Shown here: positions 35,570-44,151 of the stretch, in pieces
Position numbering within the stretch: the first letter of the stretch is position 1
Layout of the letters: every line of letters starts with the position of its first letter
Assembly: GCF_042688385.1 (NCBI RefSeq)
Contig: NZ_JBHUPY010000015.1
Location: 1-64,000 of the forward strand
Direction of reading: 5' to 3'
Length of the DNA: 64,000 bases
Source: Herpetosiphon sp042688385
GTDB taxonomy: Bacteria; Chloroflexota; Chloroflexia; Chloroflexales; Herpetosiphonaceae
Made by a program: the position numbers and the translations under genes
The notes under the pieces: model-generated
The model's database searches: none
What the model saw: only the letters and a program-made list of their open reading frames with translations
Told to the model about the DNA's origin: nothing

Positions 35570-35805
35570 TCCAGACCACCTTTAATGCTAATTGCAAGTT
35601 TGTCGCTGGTTTGATTTTACCGCTGTTTAACCCCAAATTGCTGTAAACGTTTCGCTACATTCAGCATGGCCTCGCCAGCAGAACGGCAAAATCGTGGGCT
35701 TGGAGCACAGCTTGCAATCGCTAGTTTAGATAGATTCAATGTGGGACTTGTACGACTAATGGTATGCTAAGAAGAGCTGAATCGCAATATTTGGGAGGCA
35801 CAATC

Positions 35806-36837
35806 ATGATTCAACGGCTTGACGTAGCAGTCATTGGCACAGGCAATTGGGGCACAACCTTGGCCTTGGTTTTGGCGCGTGGCGGGCGCAACGTCACGCT
35901 GTTTGGCCGCAACCAAGCAGAGGTTGAGCAACTCCAAGCTGCTGGCGAAAACAGCCGTTTTTTGCCTGGGCAGCGCTTTCCTGCCAATTTGGGCTTGGCG
36001 TTTGAGCCTGCGCTTGCAGCTCAAGCCCAAGTTATTTTGTTGGCAGTGCCTTCCAAAACGATTCGCAGCAATGCCTTGCAACTTGCGCCGCTGCTTGCGC
36101 CCGACACGATTGTGCTCAGCTGTGCCAAAGGCATCGAGACGGGCAGCCTTGAAACGATGAGCGAAGTGTTGGCCGAGGCGCTTAGCCCGCATCCACGGGG
36201 CTTGATCGGCGCACTCTCAGGGCCAAATATCGCCAACGAAATTGCCCAGGGCTTGCCTTCGACCAGCGTTGTAGCGTTAAGTGATGATCAGGCTGGTCAG
36301 CGGGCGCAGAGCTTGCTCACCACCACATTAATGCGCATCTATCGCTCTAGTGATGTGATTGGGGTGGAGCTTGGCGGCGCACTCAAAAATATTGTGGCGC
36401 TTGGGGCTGGCATCTGCGATGGCATGGGCTTGGGCGATAATGCTAAGGCGGCCTTTATCACCAGAGGTTTGGCCGAGATGACCCGCTTGGGCATGGCGCG
36501 GGGTGCGCATCCACTGACCTTCGCTGGCTTGGCGGGCTTGGGCGATTTAATAGCCACCTGTGCCTCGCCGCATAGCCGCAATCGGCGGTTGGGCGAAGCG
36601 CTGGCTCGGGGTCAATCGCTCGAAACTGCATTGGCCCAGCTTGGCCAAGTTGCCGAAGGCGTGAACACCACCGCCACCGCCCGCCAACTCGCCCAACACT
36701 ATAATGTCGAATTACCGATTGCCGATGAACTGTATCGCGTGTTATTTGAAGGCAAATCGCCACAACAGGCCGGGCTGGATTTGATGCAGCGCGACCCTAA
36801 AAATGAATTGGCAGGCTTGCAAGGGCTATTTGCTTAA
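35806..36837 (+). CDS. gpsA: glycerol-3-phosphate dehydrogenase [NAD(P)+]
   Basis: A 343-residue enzyme that reduces dihydroxyacetone phosphate to sn-glycerol 3-phosphate for phospholipid synthesis. The start at 35806 follows GGGAGG; the upstream ATG would add 14 unrelated residues. The Rossmann motif is VIGTGNWGTTLA. SGPNIANEIAQGLPS and the substrate lysine in ALKNIVALGAGICDGMGLG are present. Length is standard. A GNAT gene follows by 15 bases. TGGTATGCT (extended -10 like) lies at 35760-35768. Confidence 0.94.
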   Translation: MIQRLDVAVIGTGNWGTTLALVLARGGRNVTLFGRNQAEVEQLQAAGENSRFLPGQRFPANLGLAFEPALAAQAQVILLAVPSKTIRSNALQLAPLLAPDTIVLSCAKGIETGSLETMSEVLAEALSPHPRGLIGALSGPNIANEIAQGLPSTSVVALSDDQAGQRAQSLLTTTLMRIYRSSDVIGVELGGALKNIVALGAGICDGMGLGDNAKAAFITRGLAEMTRLGMARGAHPLTFAGLAGLGDLIATCASPHSRNRRLGEALARGQSLETALAQLGQVAEGVNTTATARQLAQHYNVELPIADELYRVLFEGKSPQQAGLDLMQRDPKNELAGLQGLFA

Positions 36838-36852
36838 TCGAGGAGCTGAGCA

Positions 36853-37299
36853 ATGCAAGAGTTACGATCATTTACCAAGCAACATTTGGCCGAACTAGCG
36901 CCGTTGATTGCCGCCAGCAGCGCCGAAGGCTACAGCATGGTGCAACGACTTTCCGAAGAATGGCAAAGTGGAGTCCAAACTTTTTCACAGCCAGGCGAAG
37001 GCTTTTGGGGCATTTGGCAAGGCCAGCGTTTGCGAGCAATTGGTGGCATTAGCATCGATCCCTATCAACCGACCGCGACGATTGGCCGCATTCGCCATGT
37101 GTATGTGTTGCCTGCATGGCGGCGGCATGGCTTGGCCAAGCAAATTGTGCTGCACAGCTTGAAGCATGCTGCTAGCCATTTTGCCAAAATCAGCTTATAC
37201 ACCAATAATCCAGCGGCGGCGAAGCTGTATGAGCATTGTGGGTTTGAGCCAGCTACGGGCTTAGTGCGCAGCACTCATTGCTACAACTACCAAGGTTAG
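36853..37299 (+). CDS. GNAT-family N-acetyltransferase
   Basis: A 148-residue acetyltransferase. The acetyl-CoA motif A is RHVYVLPAWRRHGLAKQIVL, followed by ISLYTNNPAAAKLYEHCGFE (motif B). The ATG at 36853 has GAGGAG upstream, and the gene is coupled to gpsA. The acceptor is unknown. Confidence 0.85.
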   Translation: MQELRSFTKQHLAELAPLIAASSAEGYSMVQRLSEEWQSGVQTFSQPGEGFWGIWQGQRLRAIGGISIDPYQPTATIGRIRHVYVLPAWRRHGLAKQIVLHSLKHAASHFAKISLYTNNPAAAKLYEHCGFEPATGLVRSTHCYNYQG

Positions 37300-37395
37300 C
37301 AGCAAACACGCTTTTAGCGCATTAGCATGAGCTATTTTGATCAAGATTCTCATCCAGCTCTCATCCGAAATGTTAAATCGGCTTGACATATCGAT

Positions 37396-37424
37396 TTGCA
37401 CAGAATCGATTTTGCTGGTATACT
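37396..37424 (+). promoter_or_regulatory. promoter of rpsO
   Basis: TTGCAC (-35, 37396-37401), a 17-base spacer and TATACT (-10, 37419-37424), preceded by TGG as an extended -10. The resulting leader before the GTG of rpsO is about 80 bases, long enough for the S15 autoregulation known in other bacteria. Confidence 0.7.
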
Positions 37425-37509
37425 CGCAGCCAATGTGCCGCGAATGACGTTGCACAGGGAAGGGTGGGAAAACCGGCATTCCCATGCCCAATTAACAAGG
37501 AGGCACACC

Positions 37510-37782
37510 GTGTCGCTGGATCAAGAAAAATCAACCGTTATCAATAACTATAAACTGCACGAAACAGATACTGGCTCGGCAGATGTGCAAATTGCCCTTT
37601 TGACCGACCGCATCAACCAATTGATCGAACACTTGAAACAGCACAAGCAAGATCACCACTCACGCCGTGGTTTGCTGAAGTTGGTTGGTCGTCGCCGTCG
37701 CTTGTTGGCCTACCTGAGCAAAAAAGACAATGCTCGGTTCCGCGCTGTCAGCGAACGCTTGGGTCTGCGGATCAAAGCCTAA
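37510..37782 (+). CDS. rpsO: 30S ribosomal protein S15
   Basis: A 90-residue primary 16S rRNA-binding protein of the small-subunit platform. The start is the GTG at 37510, with AAGGAGG upstream. That gives MSLDQEKSTVINNYKLHETD, matching the family in length and start. GSADVQIALLTDRINQLIEH, HHSRRGLLKLVGRRRRLLAYL and RFRAVSERLGLR are the conserved rRNA-contacting blocks. It ends before a strong terminator; pnp follows, the classical order. Confidence 0.95.
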   Translation: MSLDQEKSTVINNYKLHETDTGSADVQIALLTDRINQLIEHLKQHKQDHHSRRGLLKLVGRRRRLLAYLSKKDNARFRAVSERLGLRIKA

Positions 37783-37821
37783 ATTGGGTAAAGTGTTTGC
37801 TTGCAAAGCATGCTAAAATAC

Positions 37822-37856
37822 ACGTCTGGGAGTACAATTGCTCCCAGACGTTTTTG
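37822..37856 (+). terminator. rho-independent terminator after rpsO
   Basis: ACGTCTGGGAG and CTCCCAGACGT form an 11-bp stem with an 8-base loop, followed by TTTTTGTG. Partial read-through could supply pnp. Confidence 0.88.
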
Positions 37857-38029
37857 TGTTGAGCCATAATAAAGCCTCGCTGGCTCAATGATTGCAGTAA
37901 AGAGGCGCACTGATGGTTTTGTGGACGTTAGGAATTGGCGCGTGAACAGTGACCGATGTTGCTGTGCAGGCTCCAGTGCCTAACGATCCACGTTGTGAAG
38001 CACCCAAGTGGGGTGTTTGGAGGCATATT

Positions 38030-40387
38030 TTGACTGAACATCAAGTTCATAGTGTAACGGTCGAGCTTGCAGGTCGCCCATTGACGATTGAAGCAGGCCG
38101 CGTTGCTCAGTTGGCCAATGGCGCAGTTTTAGTTCGTTACGGCGATACGGTTTTGTTAGCAGCAGTTACTGCTTCAAATGAACCACGCGAAGGGATTGAT
38201 TTCTTCCCTTTGACTGTCGATTACGAAGAAAAAATGTACGCCGCTGGTAAAATTCCGGGTTCGTTCTTCAAACGCGAAGGCCGACCAACCGAAACCGCGA
38301 TTTTGACCTCGCGCTTGACCGACCGCCCATTGCGGCCTTTGTTTCCCAAAGGTTATTACAATGATGTGCAGGTCTCGATCACCACACTTTCAACCGACCA
38401 AGTGAATGATCCAGGCCCATTGGCAATTATTGGTGCTTCGGCAGCCTTGGTGATTTCGGATATTCCATTTGCTGGGCCAGTTGCCGCAGTTCAAATGGGC
38501 CATATCGATGGTGTTTTTGCTATCAACCCCGTGATGGGCTTGATGGAAAATAGCCGCCTCGATTTGGTTGTTTCTGGCACCAGCGAAGCAGTGATGATGG
38601 TCGAGGCCAGCGCCTACGAACTGACCGAAGCTGAAATGCTCGAAGCAGTCAAGCGCGGTCACGAAGCCATGCAATCGGTTATCCAAGCCCAGCTTGAATT
38701 GGCCGAAAAATGCGGCAAGCCCAAAAAAGAATTTGTGGCTCCGGTCGTTGATACCAGCCTGCAAGATGAAATCAAGGCTTGGATGGGCAATCGCTTCTTG
38801 GAAGCTTTGAACAACAGCGACAAAACCGCGCGCGAAGATGCAACCGATGCCTTGCGGCTTGAAGTGCTCGAAAAATTCAGCGCTGGCGCAACCGAAGAAG
38901 AATTGGCAGCCCGCGTCAAGACTGTCACCAAAGCCTACGATGGCTTGGTCAAAAATGAAGTTCGTTCTTCAATTCTTGAGCAAGGCATTCGGGTCGATGG
39001 CCGTAAGGTCAACGAAATTCGCCCAATTGCAGTTGATGTTGGGGTTCTGCCTCGCGTTCACGGCTCGGGCTTGTTTACCCGTGGCCAAACTCAAGTGCTG
39101 ACCGTGGCAACCCTCGGCTCGCCTGGCGACGAACAACGCCTTGACGATTTGGGGATTGAAACCACTCGCCACTATATGCACCACTACAACTTCCCAGCCT
39201 TCTCGACTGGCGAAGCGCGGCCTTCACGTGGCCCACGTCGCCGTGATATTGGTCACGGCAAGTTGGCCGAACGGGCTTTGGTGCCAGTATTGCCAGAAAA
39301 AGATTCATTCCCCTACACCATGCGCTTGGTTTCGGAAGTATTAGCATCTAACGGTTCATCGTCGATGGCCTCAGTTTGTGGCTCGTCGTTGGCTTTGATG
39401 GATGCTGGTGTTCCAATCAAAGCTCCGGTTGCTGGCGTGGCAATGGGCTTGATTACGGGCAAAGAAGCTGGCCAATTCAGCGTCTTGACCGACATCCAAG
39501 GCTTGGAAGATGCCTTGGGCGATATGGACTTCAAGGTTGCTGGCACCAGTGCTGGCATCACCGCGCTGCAAATGGACATCAAAACCACGGGCATTACCTA
39601 CGAAATTATGCAGCAAGCGTTTGAGCAAGCGCGCCAAGGCCGCGTGTTCATTCTCAATAAGATGAATGAAATTATCAATACTGCGCGCAATGATATTTCG
39701 CAATTTGCCCCACGGATTATCACCCTGCAAATTGAGCCATCGAAGATCGGTGCTTTGATTGGGCCTGGTGGTAAGACGATTCGCTCAATTATCGAGCAAA
39801 CTGGCGCTCAAATCGACGTTGAAGACGATGGCCGCGTATTCGTGACTACGCCTGACGCTGATGGCGCACGCTTGGCTCAATCGTTGATCGAAGGTTTGAC
39901 CCGTGAAGCCAAAGTTGGCGAAATCTTCACTGGTAAAGTTGTGCGGATTATGCCGTATGGTGCGTTCGTCAACATTTTGCCAGGCAAAGATGGCATGGTT
40001 CACGTTTCCGAACTCGATGAAAAACGGGTCGAAAACGTCGAAGATGTGGTCAAAATTGGCGATGAATTGACCGTGATGGTGATCGATGTTGAGCCAGGCA
40101 CTGGCAAGCTCAGCCTTTCACGCCGCGCAATTCTCACTGGCGAAACTGCTGAACAACGCAAGAGCAGCAGCAGCAAAGGTGGCCCACGCGGTGGTAATGG
40201 TGGCGGCGGCGACCGCGGCCCTCGCCCAGGCGGCGATCGCGGCCCACGCACTGAAGGTGGCGACCGTGGCCCACGCCCAGAGGGTGATCGCGGTCCACGT
40301 CCTGAAGGCGACCGTCCTCGTGAAGGTGGCGACCGTGGCCCACGTCCAGGTGGCAACGACCGCCGTGGTGGCGGCTTCCGCGGCTAA
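38030..40387 (+). CDS. pnp: polyribonucleotide nucleotidyltransferase (PNPase) with Arg/Gly-rich tail
   Basis: A 785-residue 3'-5' phosphorolytic exoribonuclease. The start is taken as the TTG at 38030, with GGAGG six bases upstream, giving MTEHQVHSVTVELAGRPLTI. A GTG at 37949 would add 27 residues without a clear site. Two RNase PH domains, a helical linker, KH (KIGALIGPGGKTIRSIIEQ) and S1 (GKVVRIMPYGAFVNILPGKD) domains are intact. The phosphorolytic site is in LGDMDFKVAGT. After S1 comes a tail of about 65 residues of repeated GDRGPRP units, an RGG-like RNA-binding extension. It follows rpsO and its terminator. Confidence 0.93.
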   Translation: MTEHQVHSVTVELAGRPLTIEAGRVAQLANGAVLVRYGDTVLLAAVTASNEPREGIDFFPLTVDYEEKMYAAGKIPGSFFKREGRPTETAILTSRLTDRPLRPLFPKGYYNDVQVSITTLSTDQVNDPGPLAIIGASAALVISDIPFAGPVAAVQMGHIDGVFAINPVMGLMENSRLDLVVSGTSEAVMMVEASAYELTEAEMLEAVKRGHEAMQSVIQAQLELAEKCGKPKKEFVAPVVDTSLQDEIKAWMGNRFLEALNNSDKTAREDATDALRLEVLEKFSAGATEEELAARVKTVTKAYDGLVKNEVRSSILEQGIRVDGRKVNEIRPIAVDVGVLPRVHGSGLFTRGQTQVLTVATLGSPGDEQRLDDLGIETTRHYMHHYNFPAFSTGEARPSRGPRRRDIGHGKLAERALVPVLPEKDSFPYTMRLVSEVLASNGSSSMASVCGSSLALMDAGVPIKAPVAGVAMGLITGKEAGQFSVLTDIQGLEDALGDMDFKVAGTSAGITALQMDIKTTGITYEIMQQAFEQARQGRVFILNKMNEIINTARNDISQFAPRIITLQIEPSKIGALIGPGGKTIRSIIEQTGAQIDVEDDGRVFVTTPDADGARLAQSLIEGLTREAKVGEIFTGKVVRIMPYGAFVNILPGKDGMVHVSELDEKRVENVEDVVKIGDELTVMVIDVEPGTGKLSLSRRAILTGETAEQRKSSSSKGGPRGGNGGGGDRGPRPGGDRGPRTEGGDRGPRPEGDRGPRPEGDRPREGGDRGPRPGGNDRRGGGFRG

Positions 40388-40401
40388 ATCTGCTAGTTTT
40401 T

Positions 40402-40519
40402 GATCCAAGAAGCGACACGAAGAGCACGAATGTTGGGTTGATTGGTTCGCTGAGTTTTATCGAAATTTCAGCGAACCAATCAATTTCACTTCGAGAACTG
40501 TTGTGTCGCTTCGTGGATT
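40402..40519. repeat. 118-bp palindromic element (MITE-like)
   Basis: Outer ends GATCCAAGAAGCGACAC (40402-40418) and the reverse complement of 40503-40519 match at 15 of 17. The centre is a perfect 16-bp inverted repeat, TTGATTGGTTCGCTGA at 40438-40453 with its complement at 40468-40483. No coding capacity. It lies 14 bases after pnp and could fold into a long hairpin that ends or protects the pnp message. Confidence 0.65.
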
Positions 40520-40722
40520 ATTTTTTAACGCAGCGGCGCAGAGAGAAAAGATAAAGGATGAAGGATGAGGGATGAAGGATGAAGAGTATAGAACATAGAG
40601 CATAGAGCATAGAACATAATCAAACAAATCTGTGGCTAAAAACTTAACCTTCGTGCTCTTTGCGTTCTTCGTGGTTTCCGTCCTTCGTGCTCTTCGTGCT
40701 CTTCGTGGATCAAAACCAATCC
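40520..40722. repeat. intergenic mosaic repeat region
   Basis: Ordered modules: AACGCAGCGGCGCAGAGAGA, GGATGAAGGATGAGGGATGA, ATAGAACATAGAGCATAGAG, AATCTGTGGCTAAAAACT, then CTTCGTGCTCTTCGTGCTCT. The same order is partly repeated at 45580-45730. No gene is seen. Confidence 0.6.
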
Positions 40723-40728
40723 CCATCG

Positions 40729-41538
40729 CTACAAATGACGCAAAAAGCGATCAGGCTGGTTGAGAAAATCGCGCAACAACGTCACATGTTCAATTGCGTT
40801 ATATTCAATTGGTTGCAAGCCCGCTGCGCTAATTTGCAGCAACTGGGCCTTGGGATAGGCCATAATAATCGGCGAGTGGGTTACAATGACAAATTGGCTT
40901 TGTTGCTGCTCAACTGCATCGCGCATCAGCGACAACAAACTCAATTGGCGAATCGGCGCTAATGGCGCTTCCGGTTCGTCGAGCAAATATAAGCCATTGG
41001 GCACAAAGCGCGATTGAAATAAACGCAGAAAACTCTCGCCATGCGAAGCGTGATCGAGGCCTTCGCCATAACGATGGCGCAACTCGCCGATGGTGCGCGA
41101 ATGGGTTTGGCGGGCTTGGGCACGGGCTAATGGCGAAAGCGTGGTGTCGGCTTCGACCTCGCGCAAGCCAGCCTCGGCCTCGATGCGCAATTGATTCAAG
41201 CGTAGTGCATAGCCAAAAAAATCTTCAGCCCGCAGGAAAAAGCCACGCCCAGAGCGCTTGCGCCAGCTCAGGTGCAAATATCTCGCCAAGCGTTGGGCTG
41301 AGGTCAGGCTTTGATCCTGGTCAAGATCGTAAGTTCCAACTGCGATTGAACGGGCGGCCACGGCCAAACCTTCCAAAAATGTCGATTTGCCAGAGCCATT
41401 ATCGCCCACAATAATCGTGACTGGCGCGGTAAAATCGATTTCTTCGCCAATCAAGGCCTGAATCGCTGGCACATTCAAGGGAAATTGCTCGCGATCATCG
41501 GCTGTTGGCGCTTTGACTTTGAGGCTGGCTAATAACAT
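40729..41538 (-). CDS. AAA ATPase of the SMC/RecF-like type
   Basis: A 269-residue ATPase. Walker A is VGDNGSGKST (about 45-54), the ABC-type signature is SHGESFL, Walker B is LYLLDEPEAPL and the switch His is in FVIVTHSPIIM. Such small ABC-fold ATPases (ORC/SMC-like, related to the AAA_23 group) are found in repair and toxin contexts; the substrate is unknown. Its start lies three bases after the xseA stop, so the two are probably co-translated, hinting at a DNA role. Confidence 0.8.
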   Translation of the reverse strand: MLLASLKVKAPTADDREQFPLNVPAIQALIGEEIDFTAPVTIIVGDNGSGKSTFLEGLAVAARSIAVGTYDLDQDQSLTSAQRLARYLHLSWRKRSGRGFFLRAEDFFGYALRLNQLRIEAEAGLREVEADTTLSPLARAQARQTHSRTIGELRHRYGEGLDHASHGESFLRLFQSRFVPNGLYLLDEPEAPLAPIRQLSLLSLMRDAVEQQQSQFVIVTHSPIIMAYPKAQLLQISAAGLQPIEYNAIEHVTLLRDFLNQPDRFLRHL

Positions 41539-41541
41539 CGG

Positions 41542-42720
41542 TTAATCCCTCAGTTCATCAACTGTGGCCTGAATTTGGCCTTGGTGCAGTTGAATGCTGA
41601 TTGTTTCGCCGACCGCAACTTGGTTGCGATTGGTGATAGCGCGGCCTGCATGCAAGACTACCGCATAGCCACGAGCCAACGTGCGTTCAGGATTAAGTGC
41701 TACTAAACTACGCTCAGCAACTTGCACCTTCAAACGGGCCATTTCAAGCATGCGTTGCATGGCGCGTTGCAAGCGCTGTTGCAGTACGCTGACATGTTCA
41801 TGGCCTTGTTGCAAGCGCAATTGGGGATCGTGACGGAGCAATTGTTGTTGTTGTTGGTTGAGTTCGCTGCGCAACAATTGCAAGCGGCTTTGGAACAAGC
41901 CATGTAACAAGCCAACCTGATTGATCAATTCATCGCGCAATGTGGCCAGATCGGGTGTGACCAATTCGGCGGCGGCAGAAGGCGTTGGCGCGCGCAAATC
42001 GGCAACAAAATCAACAATTGTTGTATCGGTTTCGTGGCCAACGCCCGTGACGACTGGCACTGGCGAGGCAAAAACCGCGCGCGCCACAATCTCTTCGTTG
42101 AATGCCCAGAGATCTTCAATTGAGCCACCGCCACGAGCCACGATAATCACATCTGGCTCGAAATCGAACAGCTCATACAAGGCCTCGACAATCGATGGCG
42201 CTGCATCTTCACCCTGCACGAGGGCTGGTGCGATAATAACTTCGGCCAGCGGAAAGCGGCGGCGCAGCACATTCAACATATCCTGCAAAGCCGCGCCAGT
42301 TGGCGAGGTGACGATGCCTATGCGTTGCGGAAAAAGTGGTAAAGGCCGTTTGCGCTCGGTTAAGCCTTCGGCTTCGAGTTGGGCTTTGAGCCGTTCATAT
42401 TGAGCTTGCAAAAGCCCTTCGCCAGCAGGGGTGATGAAATCGAGGTAGAGTTGCAAGCGTCCGTTATAGAGTTCGACTTTGCCATGGCCCAAAATTGCCA
42501 TGCCATCTTGGGGCAATGAGCTAAGCCGCAAGGCAGTTGAGCGCCAGATAACCGCATCGATCCGCGAATCGGCTTCCTTGAGGGTTAAATACCAATGGCC
42601 CGATGAATGGCGTTTGCAATTGGAAACCTCGCCAAAGACCCAAACGTCGCTGACGACGGGATCGCTGGTGAGCACCGCATTGATATATCCACATAATTCA
42701 CTGACTGAAAGTTGTTCCAT
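41542..42720 (-). CDS. xseA: exodeoxyribonuclease VII large subunit
   Basis: A 392-residue catalytic subunit of the single-strand DNA exonuclease. The N-terminal OB fold includes VWVFGEVSNCKRHSSGHWYL. The nuclease domain has GIVTSPTGAALQDMLNVLRRR, ARGGGSIEDLWAFN and TGVGHETDTTIVDFVADLRA. A coiled-coil follows (about 255-330), with a C-terminal ARGYAVVLHAGR block. XseB is not encoded next to it. The ATG at 42720 is the family start. Confidence 0.93.
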   Translation of the reverse strand: MEQLSVSELCGYINAVLTSDPVVSDVWVFGEVSNCKRHSSGHWYLTLKEADSRIDAVIWRSTALRLSSLPQDGMAILGHGKVELYNGRLQLYLDFITPAGEGLLQAQYERLKAQLEAEGLTERKRPLPLFPQRIGIVTSPTGAALQDMLNVLRRRFPLAEVIIAPALVQGEDAAPSIVEALYELFDFEPDVIIVARGGGSIEDLWAFNEEIVARAVFASPVPVVTGVGHETDTTIVDFVADLRAPTPSAAAELVTPDLATLRDELINQVGLLHGLFQSRLQLLRSELNQQQQQLLRHDPQLRLQQGHEHVSVLQQRLQRAMQRMLEMARLKVQVAERSLVALNPERTLARGYAVVLHAGRAITNRNQVAVGETISIQLHQGQIQATVDELRD

Positions 42721-42845
42721 GGCTTGGCCTGCTTACTGAGGATAGTAGCACAATTGTACGAGGATTTCGGCAAAAAAACAATCGCTGATTGTTATCATTT
42801 GAGATAATTGGCTCTCAATTCTCGATCGATTCGCCACCCTTCCGT

Positions 42846-42887
42846 CCCGCCGCCGGCGGGAAACGCAGGGGGTTTTCATCCCCCTGC
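42846..42887. other. two adjacent GC-rich hairpins
   Basis: CCCGCC-GCC-GGCGGG (42846-42860) and GCAGGGGG-TTTTCAT-CCCCCTGC (42865-42887), in the 273-base gap after accB. No T-run follows on either strand. The function is not clear; a weak transcription barrier for the accB unit is possible. Nothing else is seen in the gap. Confidence 0.45.
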
Positions 42888-42993
42888 ACCCCCTAATGTT
42901 TGTTCTGTGGAATGCCACTGCACTGAGCAATAATTGAAACGATGATTATGCTAAGAATCATAACTCCTAGCATCCAACGAACAGTGCAAGCGA

Positions 42994-43461
42994 TTAATCA
43001 AGCGGCACGATTGAAATCAGCACTTGGCCATACTCGACTGGCTGGCTATTTTCAACGTGAATGACGGCGACGCGGCCATGAATTTCGCTTTCGATTTCGT
43101 TCATCATCTTCATAGCTTCGACAATGCCGATCACATCGCCTGGGTGCACTTCATCGCCAACTTTAACGTAAGCTGGATCTTTGGGCGAGGGCGAGGCATA
43201 GAACGTCCCAACCATGGGCGAGGTAATTGGCTGGCCGATTGATGCAACTGGAGTTTCGGCGCTGCTGGCAGCAACCGGAGCCGCCGCTACGCCGCTGGTC
43301 ACCACAACTGGGGCCGCCACAGCATAGGGCGTGCGCTTGACATGAATCTTGGCATCGCCACGCTCAAGGCTCAGCTCGGTAATATCGGTTTGGGTGATTA
43401 AACGGAGCAACTCACGCACATCCTCGGTGAGTAAATTATGTTCTGGCGTTTGCTCACTCAT
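42994..43461 (-). CDS. accB: biotin carboxyl carrier protein of acetyl-CoA carboxylase
   Basis: A 155-residue carrier that holds biotin for malonyl-CoA synthesis. The C-terminal biotinyl domain (about 78-155) has the target lysine in VEAMKMMNEIE. It is preceded by an Ala/Val-rich flexible linker (about 46-77). The N-terminal helix block is typical of AccB. accC is not adjacent. It follows efp on the same strand, as in many bacteria. Confidence 0.92.
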   Translation of the reverse strand: MSEQTPEHNLLTEDVRELLRLITQTDITELSLERGDAKIHVKRTPYAVAAPVVVTSGVAAAPVAASSAETPVASIGQPITSPMVGTFYASPSPKDPAYVKVGDEVHPGDVIGIVEAMKMMNEIESEIHGRVAVIHVENSQPVEYGQVLISIVPLD

Positions 43462-43560
43462 GGGCTAACATCCTCAACTACACTTTTAGAAATGGCGACG
43501 GCGCAGGGAACGTGCCCAGCGCCGTGATGATCAGCTTTAAAATACGCGGCGCAACTCCAC

Positions 43561-44118
43561 CTAGATCCGGGTGAGGTACTTGCCGTTGGTGGTATCGACC
43601 CGAATCCGTTCGCCGACGGCGACAAATGATGGCACTTGGACCACCAAGCCGGTATCGGTTGTTGCAGGCTTGCCGCCACCTGAAGCGGTATCGCCTTTGT
43701 AGTTTGGCTCGGTTTCGACCACCGTCATCTCGACTGATGAAGGCAATGAAATATCCAATACTTCATCTTCATAGGTCAAAACATCGAAGGTTTCGTTTTC
43801 GCGAATATACAACAAGGCATCTTCGAGCAAATCCACGCTGACGGGGAATTGATCGTAGGTTTCGGTGTTCATCACGTAGATGTAGTTATCTTCGCGATAG
43901 AGATATTGTACATTGCGGGTTGACAAGCGGGCTACTTCGAAGCGTTCGCCAGCCATAAAGGTTTTGACGGTGGTGGCACTGGTGCGGACATTGCGTAAGG
44001 TCAGGCGCAAGAATGCCGTGCCACGACCTTGCTTGACGTGGTTGGCTTCCATCACGCGGAACAATTCACCATCAATAATGAGGGTTAGACCTTTGCGTAC
44101 TTCACCTGTTGAGACCAT
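43561..44118 (-). CDS. efp: elongation factor P
   Basis: A 185-residue tRNA-shaped factor that relieves ribosome stalling at polyproline. Three beta-barrel domains are complete. The tip loop is HVKQGRGTAF, with Arg32 at the position that is Lys in the E. coli protein and is modified there. The C-terminal signature YKGDTASGGGKPATTDTG is present. ATG at 44118, with GGGAG ten bases upstream. It lies between pepP and accB. Confidence 0.94.
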   Translation of the reverse strand: MVSTGEVRKGLTLIIDGELFRVMEANHVKQGRGTAFLRLTLRNVRTSATTVKTFMAGERFEVARLSTRNVQYLYREDNYIYVMNTETYDQFPVSVDLLEDALLYIRENETFDVLTYEDEVLDISLPSSVEMTVVETEPNYKGDTASGGGKPATTDTGLVVQVPSFVAVGERIRVDTTNGKYLTRI

Positions 44119-44151
44119 GATACAAAAACTCCCTTTGGGTTGTAATAAATT

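Noticed and set aside
37949..38029. Longer PNPase from the GTG at 37949
   Set aside because: No clear ribosome site. The added residues do not look like the family N-terminus, whereas the TTG at 38030 has GGAGG at ideal spacing.
42846..42887. Rho-independent terminator after accB
   Set aside because: The stems are strong, but no T-run follows on either strand and the site is over 100 bases after the stop.
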